DNA of 11,166 bases from an uncultured Eubacteriales bacterium (GTDB lineage: Bacteria > Bacillota > Clostridia > Oscillospirales > UBA644), in assembly GCA_934481505.1 (NCBI GenBank), contig CAKSPP010000030.1, positions 1-11,166 of the forward strand. The letters run 5' to 3'. The notes below the pieces were generated by a model. It was not told the DNA's origin and did no database searches. It worked only from the letters and a program-made list of their open reading frames with translations. Position numbers and translations under genes: made by a program. Shown here one piece after another: positions 1-4,897 of the stretch; within the stretch, counting starts at the first letter, position 1; every line of letters starts with the position of its first letter.

Positions 1-1
1 A

Positions 2-7
2 TATAAT
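2..7 (+). promoter_or_regulatory. Putative -10 box of the tRNA cluster promoter
   Basis: A perfect TATAAT lies 22 nt before the first tRNA base, which would start transcription around position 13-14 and leave a short 5' leader. The -35 element would lie outside the window, so the promoter cannot be confirmed. Confidence 0.4.
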
Positions 8-28
8 ACTTTGCGTTGAGAAAAGTTT

Positions 29-105
29 CCGGGCGTAGCGCAGTTTGGTAGCGCGCTTGAATGGGGTTCAAGAGGCCGTGGGTTCAACTCCCGCCGCTCG
101 GACCA
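29..105 (+). tRNA. tRNA-Pro (anticodon GGG)
   Basis: A complete 77-nt cloverleaf with encoded CCA. The acceptor stem CCGGGCG pairs with CGCTCGG (one G-U). The anticodon stem CTTGA/TCAAG encloses the loop ATGGGGT, with anticodon GGG at 63-65. The T arm GTGGG/CCCGC closes a TTCAACT loop, slightly different from the usual TTCGA-type loop. It should read CCC and CCU proline codons. It is the first gene of a five-tRNA cluster. The 20-nt anticodon arm region is almost identical to that of tRNA-Ala(GGC) at 482-557. Confidence 0.97.
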
Positions 106-109
106 ACTT

Positions 110-137
110 CCGATGCTGTTCAAAAAAACAGCGTCGG
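110..137 (+). other. Intergenic stem-loop between tRNA-Pro and tRNA-Gln
   Basis: CCGATGCTGTT (110-120) pairs with AACAGCGTCGG (127-137) with a single G-U pair around a 6-nt loop. No T-tract follows, so it is not a clear intrinsic terminator. It may be a spacer or a processing element in a polycistronic tRNA transcript. Confidence 0.5.
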
Positions 138-152
138 GACTCTCAATTATAT

Positions 153-226
153 TGGGAATTTGTGTAAAGGTAGCACGACAGACTCTGACTCTGTTTGTGA
201 GGGTTCGAATCCTTCATTCCCAGCCA
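153..226 (+). tRNA. tRNA-Gln (anticodon CTG)
   Basis: A 74-nt cloverleaf with encoded CCA. The acceptor stem TGGGAAT pairs with ATTCCCA, the discriminator is G, and the U1-A72 end is typical of glutamine tRNA. The anticodon stem ACAGA/TCTGT encloses CTCTGAC, with anticodon CTG at 185-187. The T loop is TTCGAAT. This is the C34 isoacceptor, specific for CAG. A strong terminator-like hairpin follows 5 nt after the CCA. Confidence 0.97.
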
Positions 227-231
227 AGGCG

Positions 232-261
232 AAATCTGAGCGAAAGCTCAGATTTTGTTTT
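232..261 (+). terminator. Terminator-like hairpin inside the tRNA cluster
   Basis: A perfect 10-bp stem AAATCTGAGC/GCTCAGATTT (232-241 with 246-255) is closed by a GAAA tetraloop and followed by TGTTTT. It has the form of a Rho-independent terminator for the tRNA-Pro/Gln transcript. The next tRNA starts only 14 nt further on, which leaves little room for a fresh promoter, so termination may be partial. Confidence 0.75.
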
Positions 262-275
262 CAAATAAGGAATAT

Positions 276-351
276 GGGGGCGTAGCTCAGCTGGGAGAGC
301 GATGCGTTCGCAACGCATAGGTCATGGGTTCGATCCCCACCGTCTCCACCA
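276..351 (+). tRNA. tRNA-Ala (anticodon CGC)
   Basis: A 76-nt cloverleaf with encoded CCA. The acceptor stem GGGGGCG pairs with CGTCTCC and includes the G3-U70 pair that is the main identity element for alanyl-tRNA synthetase. The anticodon stem ATGCG/CGCAT encloses TTCGCAA, with anticodon CGC at 309-311. It is specific for GCG. Its first 26 bases are identical to those of tRNA-Ala(GGC) at 482, which suggests the two share a recent ancestor. Confidence 0.97.
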
Positions 352-399
352 AATTCCTTAAATTCGGATAAATACGGCGGTTTTATACCGTTAAAATTC

Positions 400-476
400 G
401 GAGGCATAGCTCAGCTGGTCAGAGCGTTCGGTTCACATCCGAAAGGTCGCAGGTTCGAGCCCCGCTGTCTCCACCA
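400..476 (+). tRNA. tRNA-Val (anticodon CAC)
   Basis: A 77-nt cloverleaf with encoded CCA. The acceptor stem GGAGGCA pairs with TGTCTCC. The anticodon stem TTCGG/CCGAA encloses TTCACAT, with anticodon CAC at 434-436, specific for GUG. The T stem GCAGG/CCCGC carries an A-C mismatch at its middle pair (451 with 463), which is unusual for a working tRNA. All other stems are intact. Only 5 nt separate it from the next tRNA, so the two are co-transcribed. Confidence 0.95.
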
Positions 477-481
477 TATAA

Positions 482-557
<76 letters not shown>

Positions 558-559
558 AA

Positions 560-600
560 AAATCGGCAGGTATCATAAGATGCCTGCCGATTTCTGCTTA
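560..600 (+). terminator. Rho-independent terminator of the tRNA cluster
   Basis: A 14-bp stem (560-573 with 580-593; one G-U) centred on TCGGCAGG/CCTGCCGA has a 6-nt loop. It is followed by a weak, interrupted T-rich stretch. It sits immediately after tRNA-Ala(GGC) and before the promoter of the next operon. Confidence 0.75.
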
Positions 601-725
601 TTTATCATTTTACTGAAAAAGTTTTCGATTCGTCGACAGACAGAGGATAATTAAAAAAGTCTTTTTGTTGTTCGGAATTTGAAGCATATATTACACTTTC
701 CGTTTTGTTTTCCGAAAACTTCCCC

Positions 726-754
726 TTGACAATTCCGCCCTTTTATTGTACTAT
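726..754 (+). promoter_or_regulatory. Sigma-A type promoter of the deacetylase/PGT/formyltransferase operon
   Basis: The -35 box TTGACA (726-731) is perfect and a 17-nt spacer separates it from TACTAT (749-754; 4 of 6 to consensus). The start would lie near 761, about 26 nt before the first ATG. An alternative -10, TATAAA at 752-757, would need a 20-nt spacer. No operator or hairpin is evident in the leader. The stretch 601-725 holds nothing I recognise. Confidence 0.65.
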
Positions 755-786
755 AAAATAAGATTTATATAATAAGGAAGATTGTT

Positions 787-1458
787 ATGAATTATCTGAT
801 TGTTGTCGCACATCCCGACGATGAAGTTCTCGGAGCGGGTGCGTTTATACATAAACTCATAAAAGAGGGAAATTCGGTCGCCGTCTGCACGATGGTGAGC
901 GGGGTCGCCGCACGGGCAAATGCCTCAAAGACTCTTACCGACGATCAGAAAGAAGCAATGCGGATTTTGGGCGTTTCCAAATGCTATTCCGCCGATTTCC
1001 CGAACATCAGAATGAATACCGTTCCTCATCTTGAATTGGTTCAATTTATAGAAAAATGTATCGAAGATTTCGGGGCAGAGGCTATTGTTACGCATCATCC
1101 GTCGGACACGAATAACGACCATGTAATGACGAGCTATGTCGCACAGGCGGCGTCGAGACTTTTCCAGAGAAAACCCGGAATTCCGGCGTTGAAACTTTTT
1201 TTATATATGGAAGTCATGTCTTCCACCGAATGGTCGCTTGATTCTTCCGCAAACCGTTTTACACCCGATTATTTTGTTGAAATCGGCAAAGACGGACTTG
1301 AAACAAAACTCAAAGCAATGGCAGCGTATAAAGGCGTTATGAGAGAATATCCGCACCCCCGTTCGACGGAAGCGTTGACAGGACTTGCGGCTTATCGCGG
1401 AGCACAGGCTGGCTGTTTTTACGCCGAAGCTTTTGAATGTGCTTTTCAGCGTATATAA
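787..1458 (+). CDS. PIG-L/LmbE-family zinc-dependent N-deacetylase
   Basis: This 223-residue protein is a cytosolic metal-dependent deacetylase of the PIG-L (COG2120) family. Members remove the acetyl group from N-acetylglucosamine-type sugars linked to inositol, malate, lipids or nucleotides. Residues 8-13 are the signature AHPDDE. H9 and D12 plus H112, in the second motif (HHPSDTNNDH, 103-112), form the expected zinc site, with D11 the likely general base. A PHPRS motif (189-193) and the RG...G.FYAEAF C-terminal pattern are also typical. The ATG follows AAGGAAG (774-780) at good spacing. It is the first gene of a three-gene operon, with the next start 9 nt after its stop. The sugar-phosphate transferase and formyltransferase downstream point to an amino-sugar substrate of a surface glycan, not bacillithiol. 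The family call is secure; the substrate is inferred. Confidence 0.93.
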   Translation: MNYLIVVAHPDDEVLGAGAFIHKLIKEGNSVAVCTMVSGVAARANASKTLTDDQKEAMRILGVSKCYSADFPNIRMNTVPHLELVQFIEKCIEDFGAEAIVTHHPSDTNNDHVMTSYVAQAASRLFQRKPGIPALKLFLYMEVMSSTEWSLDSSANRFTPDYFVEIGKDGLETKLKAMAAYKGVMREYPHPRSTEALTGLAAYRGAQAGCFYAEAFECAFQRI

Positions 1459-1467
1459 GGAGCGGAT

Positions 1468-2172
1468 ATGTACCGTTTTTTCAAAAGGGCGTTTGATTTT
1501 TTCGCAGCGTTGCTTGCACTTATAATCACTTCGCCTATATGGCTTATTACGATTATCGGAATCGAAATTTCCGACCCCGGACCTATTTTTTACAAGGCCC
1601 GGAGAATCGGATATCTCGGACGGGAATTCCGTATGTATAAATTCCGCAGCATGAGAGTTCCCAAAACACAAAAAGAAGCAAGCGAAGCAAGCTTTAAAGC
1701 TGATACCGACAGAATTTTTCCGTTCGGGGCGTTTATAAGAAAACTTAAAATCGACGAACTTCCGCAGCTGCTGAATATTCTTTCGGGCGATATGGCAATC
1801 GTCGGTCCGAGACCCGCAAGTATCGATCAGGTCGCAATAATGCGTGAGGGCAAATATGCGGTTGCAAATACCGTCAAGCCGGGACTTACGGGGCCTGCCG
1901 CACTTTATGATTACATATACGGCGATACCGTCGAAGACCTTGCTGAATACGAAAAATCGGTTTTGCCCAACCGCAGGGAACTTGAAGCGTTTTATCCGTC
2001 TCATATGAGTGTGGGGTTTGACCTTAAAATGATTTTCTGGACGGTTGCCTGTATCTTTGCTTCAATTTTCGGAAAAAATCCAGATAAAATTTTTATGAAG
2101 CTTACGGAATACGCAAAAACAGAAAGACTTTCGGATAACGCCGAAACGGAGGAATATGTAAATGTCAGATAA
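1468..2172 (+). CDS. PglC-like phosphoglycosyl transferase (bacterial sugar transferase)
   Basis: This 234-residue protein is a small monotopic phosphoglycosyl transferase. It moves a sugar-1-phosphate from a UDP-sugar to undecaprenyl phosphate, the first membrane step of a glycan. The N-terminal hydrophobic segment (about 9-32) contains Ser22-Pro23, matching the helix-break SP pair of the re-entrant helix in PglC. Other family motifs are DPGP (36-39), FYKARRIG (41-48), YKFRSM (57-62), the catalytic Asp96-Glu97 in DELPQLLN, GDM (107-109), VGPRPA (112-117) and PGLTG (138-142). A second hydrophobic stretch lies at about 188-202. The length fits the minimal PglC class, without the N-terminal multi-spanning domain of WbaP/WcaJ. 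The start follows AAGGAG at 1457-1462. Its 3' end overlaps the next gene by 11 nt, so translation is probably coupled. The sugar specificity cannot be read from sequence. Confidence 0.94.
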   Translation: MYRFFKRAFDFFAALLALIITSPIWLITIIGIEISDPGPIFYKARRIGYLGREFRMYKFRSMRVPKTQKEASEASFKADTDRIFPFGAFIRKLKIDELPQLLNILSGDMAIVGPRPASIDQVAIMREGKYAVANTVKPGLTGPAALYDYIYGDTVEDLAEYEKSVLPNRRELEAFYPSHMSVGFDLKMIFWTVACIFASIFGKNPDKIFMKLTEYAKTERLSDNAETEEYVNVR

Positions 2173-2950
2173 ATTGAAAGTTGTCGTAATGACGCAGAAT
2201 GACAGATTTTTTATTCCCGAAAACATTTATAAGGCTTCGAAAGTCTGCGATATCGTCGAAATTGTCGAGGTTGACTGTAAATCGTCCCTTGATAACAAAC
2301 TCGGGGACTATTATAAATGGTTCGGCTTTTTTCAATGTGCGAAAATGGGCATAAAGACCGTATGGCGTGAAATTCAGAAATATGCCGACAGAATATCCGG
2401 ATACAGACTTCATAACGGTTTTTGTTCGGTAAGAGATGTTTCGAAAGCTATGAAAATTCCGCACAGAGTTATAACCGACAGCAACGGAGAAGAATTTGTC
2501 GGCGATATGAAAAAACTTTCTCCCGACCTGATAATTTCTTATTCCGCACCGCAGATTATCAAAAAAGACTTGCTTGAAATTCCGAAATACGGCGTTATAA
2601 ACGTTCACGGATCTCTTTTGCCCGATTACAGGGGCTGTTTTCCGTCTTTCTGGTATATCTACAATAAAGAAAAGGTCGGCGGAGCGACGGTTCACTATAT
2701 GAGTGCGAAAATTGACGACGGCGACATTATAAAGCAGGGAAGCATCGATATTTCCGACTGTAAGAGTATGTTTCAGCTGATGAAAAAGACAAAAAAACTC
2801 GGCGGAGAACTTATGGTTCAGGCGATTGAAGATATCGAAAACGGAAATGTGTCTGTAATGCGAAACGATACCTCTAACGGCAGATATTTTACTTGGCCGA
2901 CAGTCGAACAGGCAAGAGAATTCAGAAAAAACGGCTGCAAACTTATCTGA
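2162..2950 (+). CDS. N10-formyltetrahydrofolate-dependent formyltransferase, probably sugar N-formyltransferase
   Basis: This 262-residue protein has a formyltransferase fold like those of PurN, Fmt and the sugar N-formyltransferases. The core motif is NVHGSLLPDYRG (147-158), and VHYMSAKIDDGD (177-188) aligns with the PurN segment that carries the catalytic Asp. The triad is thus Asn147, His149 and Asp185. It is shorter than Fmt and lacks an obvious tRNA-binding C-terminal domain. The first 115 residues are not a standard PurN start and may recognise the acceptor. The ATG overlaps the stop of the transferase gene and has GGAGG at 2148-2152. Its position behind a sugar N-deacetylase and a phosphoglycosyl transferase suggests that it formylates the amine exposed by the deacetylase. 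That role is inferred; formylation of another amine is possible. No clear terminator follows before the tRNA-Leu promoter. Confidence 0.88.
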   Translation: MSDKLKVVVMTQNDRFFIPENIYKASKVCDIVEIVEVDCKSSLDNKLGDYYKWFGFFQCAKMGIKTVWREIQKYADRISGYRLHNGFCSVRDVSKAMKIPHRVITDSNGEEFVGDMKKLSPDLIISYSAPQIIKKDLLEIPKYGVINVHGSLLPDYRGCFPSFWYIYNKEKVGGATVHYMSAKIDDGDIIKQGSIDISDCKSMFQLMKKTKKLGGELMVQAIEDIENGNVSVMRNDTSNGRYFTWPTVEQAREFRKNGCKLI

Positions 2951-3010
2951 TATAAGGTAAAGGCTTTTCTTTTTCATATTCAAAAAAAATGTAAATTTCT
3001 TATCTCGGTA

Positions 3011-3039
3011 TTGCAATTTTTGTTTTTTTATGATATACT
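3011..3039 (+). promoter_or_regulatory. Promoter of tRNA-Leu
   Basis: TTGCAA (3011-3016) and TATACT (3034-3039) are separated by 17 nt, and a TG one base before the -10 makes it an extended -10 promoter. The start would lie near 3046, just before the tRNA at 3053. Confidence 0.65.
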
Positions 3040-3052
3040 TATCAAGCGTAAT

Positions 3053-3139
3053 GCCGGTGTGATGGAATAGGCAGACGTGCCGGACTCAAAATCCGGTGGT
3101 AGCGATACCGTGCGGGTTCGACCCCCGCCACCGGCACCA
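3053..3139 (+). tRNA. tRNA-Leu (anticodon CAA)
   Basis: An 87-nt class II tRNA with a long variable arm and encoded CCA. The acceptor stem GCCGGTG pairs with CACCGGC and the discriminator is A. The anticodon stem CCGGA/TCCGG encloses CTCAAAA, with anticodon CAA at 3087-3089, specific for UUG. The T loop is TTCGACC. It has its own promoter and terminator and so forms a single-gene unit between two protein operons. Confidence 0.97.
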
Positions 3140-3176
3140 AAAATCGGCAAGGCTCAAAAGGGTTTTGCCGATTTTT
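3140..3176 (+). terminator. Rho-independent terminator of tRNA-Leu
   Basis: AAAATCGGCAA (3140-3150) pairs perfectly with TTGCCGATTTT (3165-3175), and the stem's T-rich arm serves as the U-tract. It starts directly after the tRNA CCA. Confidence 0.8.
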
Positions 3177-3213
3177 ACTTTTCCAAAAAAACAATAAGGG
3201 GCTGAATTCGGAT

Positions 3214-3483
3214 ATGGATTTTTTATTTGATATTCTTTTTGAATTTTTAGCCGAAGGAATTGCTTTTTTATATTTCAAACTGATGTGCGGCATTGTTCCG
3301 AATAAAAAATATGATGCCTGTACTGCGGAAAACATTAAATATTATGTTAAAATCGAAGCAATGGCTTTACTTCTTATTGTTGTCGTAGGTTTGATTTTTC
3401 AGATGATATCAGGATTTCAAACTGTCGGATTGTTTCTGATTTTTATTCCGATTGCAGTTATCGGATTGCAGATTATTGCGTGA
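3214..3483 (+). CDS. Small hypothetical membrane protein
   Basis: I do not recognise this 89-residue protein. It has an amphipathic or hydrophobic N-terminus (about 1-25) with acidic residues, a short polar segment with Cys25 and Cys36, and two clear membrane-spanning segments at about 49-65 and 70-88, ending right at the C-terminus. AAGGGG (3196-3201) could serve as ribosome binding site but is 12 nt from the ATG, which is long. No separate promoter is visible between the tRNA-Leu terminator and the start, so it may depend on read-through. Coding is supported by its composition of a plausible two-to-three helix protein. The AT-rich codon use differs from neighbouring operons. It may be a real orphan gene or a degenerating remnant. 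Confidence 0.5.
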   Translation: MDFLFDILFEFLAEGIAFLYFKLMCGIVPNKKYDACTAENIKYYVKIEAMALLLIVVVGLIFQMISGFQTVGLFLIFIPIAVIGLQIIA

Positions 3484-3505
3484 ATAACCGTAAAAATAAT
3501 TACAT

Positions 3506-3519
3506 CGGTAAAAAAGTAT
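3506..3519 (+). promoter_or_regulatory. Candidate TetR operator upstream of tetR-like gene
   Basis: CGGTAAAAAAGTAT lies just upstream of the regulator's -35 box. It matches 12 of 14 bases of CGGTATAATAGTAT over the -10 box of the downstream operon (4236-4249). The sharing suggests one regulator binds both. Neither copy is a perfect palindrome. Confidence 0.3.
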
Positions 3520-3525
3520 TAACGC

Positions 3526-3554
3526 TTGAATTTTTCACATAAATATGCTATACT
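3526..3554 (+). promoter_or_regulatory. Promoter of the TetR-type regulator
   Basis: TTGAAT (3526-3531), a 17-nt spacer and TATACT (3549-3554), with TG one base before the -10, form an extended -10 promoter. The start would lie near 3561. This also shows that the in-frame TTG at 3526 is the -35 box and not a start codon. Confidence 0.7.
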
Positions 3555-3585
3555 CATACCAAAGAAGATTAAAGGGGAGAGGCGA

Positions 3586-4155
3586 ATGCCGAATTTTACA
3601 AGAAAAGCAATAAAAGAATCGTTTGTAAAGCTGCTCAACGAAAAGCCGCTTTCCAAAATCACCGTAAAGGATATTGTCGAAGACTGCGGCATTAACAGAA
3701 ATACATTTTATTATCATTATGAAGATATTCCGACTTTGCTCTTGGAAATCGTCACAGAGGACGCCGAGCGTATAATTAAGGAATTTCCGACTGTCGGGTC
3801 GATTGAACAGTGTATTTCGGTCGCCGTGAAATTTACGACGGATAATAAAAAAGCTGTCTTCCATATTTATAATTCCGCAAATCGCGACGTTTTCGAGCGT
3901 TCTCTGATGTCCGTCTGCGAACATGTTGTGTCTGTTTACGCGAACACTCTTTTTGCCGACAGAGATATTCCCGCCGACGACAGAAAACTTATGATAAACT
4001 TTTATAAATGCTGCTGTTTCGGCATTTGTATCGATTGGATAAACAACGGTATGAAAGAAGACCTTGCCGAAGATTTCCGCAAACTCTGGAAGCTACGCTA
4101 CGGGCTTATGGAAGAGCTTTGGTACGGCGGGCAGCCCGAAATTGTTAAAGAATAA
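3586..4155 (+). CDS. TetR/AcrR-family transcriptional regulator
   Basis: This 189-residue protein is a one-component repressor type. The N-terminal helix-turn-helix, residues about 8-50, has the family pattern ITVKDIVEDCGINRNTFYYHYED (25-47): ITVKDI, then CGINRNTFYYHY as recognition helix and linker. The rest is an all-helical ligand and dimer domain, rich in Cys around 132-138 (KCCCFGIC). The ATG at 3586 is preferred over the upstream TTG because the latter overlaps the promoter, and AAAGGGGAG (3571-3579) precedes the ATG. It is a single-gene unit with its own terminator, directly upstream of the DUF308-MMPL-heptad operon in the same direction. It is therefore the likely local regulator of that operon and perhaps of itself. 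The effector is unknown. Confidence 0.92.
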   Translation: MPNFTRKAIKESFVKLLNEKPLSKITVKDIVEDCGINRNTFYYHYEDIPTLLLEIVTEDAERIIKEFPTVGSIEQCISVAVKFTTDNKKAVFHIYNSANRDVFERSLMSVCEHVVSVYANTLFADRDIPADDRKLMINFYKCCCFGICIDWINNGMKEDLAEDFRKLWKLRYGLMEELWYGGQPEIVKE

Positions 4156-4176
4156 ATATTTTTTGTGCATTTATCT

Positions 4177-4211
4177 TTCCGTGTCTGAAAATGAGACACG
4201 GAATTTTTTTT
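4177..4211 (+). terminator. Strong terminator after the TetR gene
   Basis: A perfect 10-bp stem TTCCGTGTCT/AGACACGGAA (4177-4186 with 4194-4203) has a 7-nt loop and is followed by eight T. It separates the regulator from the transporter operon. Confidence 0.93.
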
Positions 4212-4216
4212 GCCCG

Positions 4217-4244
4217 TTTACATTTTTCCTCTTGACGGTATAAT
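4217..4244 (+). promoter_or_regulatory. Promoter of the DUF308-MMPL-heptad operon
   Basis: TTTACA (4217-4222; 5 of 6) is followed after 16 nt by a perfect TATAAT (4239-4244). The start would lie near 4251, giving a leader of about 32 nt. It begins 6 nt after the TetR terminator T-tract. Confidence 0.75.
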
Positions 4245-4252
4245 AGTATCGT
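4235..4252 (+). promoter_or_regulatory. Imperfect palindrome over the -10 box, candidate TetR operator
   Basis: ACGGTATAATAGTATCGT has inverted arms ACGGTA/TATCGT (5 of 6 paired) around 6 nt and covers the whole -10 box. Its core recurs upstream of the regulator gene at 3506-3519. Binding here would block RNA polymerase. Part of the match may be due to the promoter's own TATAAT. Confidence 0.35.
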
Positions 4253-4282
4253 AAAAACCGAAAAAAGAAAGGGGAAATTAAA

Positions 4283-4891
4283 ATGCGTTCGATAGGACCT
4301 ATGAGAGCCGCAAAGATTGGATATATAACGGTTTCCGTTTTGCTTTGTATCTTGGGACTCGTTTTTATGTTCATGCCGAATGTATCCGTTACGGCAATAG
4401 GAATTGCCTGCGGAGTAATGCTTATAGTTTTCGGAATAATAAGGCTCGTGGGGTATTTTTCGAAAGATCTGTTCAGATTGGCTTTTCAGTATGACCTTGC
4501 TTTCGGAATTCTTTCGATATTCCTCGGAATCCTTATTCTTCTCAAACCCGATAACTTCTTCAATTTCATTTCGATAGCTTTGGGACTTTCGATTTTCGCC
4601 GACGGACTTTTCAAAATCCAGATAGCGTTCGACTCAAAGAAATTCGGAATAAAGCAATGGTGGCTTATCTTTATTGAAGCACTTGTCGCCGGAGCTTTGG
4701 GGCTTATTCTTGTTTTCAGACCGACGGAATCTTCCGCAGTGCTTACCGCTCTTTTGGGCGTCACCGTTCTTGCGGAGGGAATTCTCAATTTGAGCACGGT
4801 TCTTGCCGCTGTCAAGATTGTAAAGAATCAGAGACCCGACGTTATAGAAACAGAATATTATGTGCATACGGACGATAACGGAGAGGAGTAA
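4283..4891 (+). CDS. DUF308/HdeD-like six-helix membrane protein
   Basis: This 202-residue integral membrane protein has six hydrophobic segments at about 10-31, 35-58, 70-88, 92-114, 125-146 and 150-170. They form three two-helix repeats, each with a loop such as MPNVS, LKPDNF or FRPTES between helices. This is the pattern of the DUF308/HdeD family, known in E. coli from acid resistance but without a defined biochemical role. The C-terminal 30 residues are polar and acidic and would face the cytoplasm. AAAGGGG (4268-4274) precedes the ATG by 8 nt. It is the first gene of the operon and its stop is 6 nt before the MMPL start, so it may be an accessory of the transporter. The family call is by pattern of hydrophobic repeats. 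Confidence 0.82.
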   Translation: MRSIGPMRAAKIGYITVSVLLCILGLVFMFMPNVSVTAIGIACGVMLIVFGIIRLVGYFSKDLFRLAFQYDLAFGILSIFLGILILLKPDNFFNFISIALGLSIFADGLFKIQIAFDSKKFGIKQWWLIFIEALVAGALGLILVFRPTESSAVLTALLGVTVLAEGILNLSTVLAAVKIVKNQRPDVIETEYYVHTDDNGEE

Positions 4892-4897
4892 GCGTAA

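Noticed and set aside
61..285. A 74-codon frame across the tRNA cluster
   Set aside because: It runs through tRNA-Pro, tRNA-Gln and the hairpin and into tRNA-Ala, so it is not a protein gene.
1201..3016. Long minus-strand frames opposite the transferase and formyltransferase genes (1201-2004 and 2165-3016)
   Set aside because: They lie fully opposite genes with intact family motifs, have Lys/Arg/Phe/Cys-rich low-quality translations, and show no ribosome binding site or recognisable domain. They arise from codon bias of the + strand genes.
3526..3585. TTG at 3526 as start codon of the TetR gene
   Set aside because: The TTG is the -35 hexamer of an extended -10 promoter and the transcript starts near 3561. 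The ATG at 3586 has a good ribosome binding site and begins the usual TetR N-terminus.
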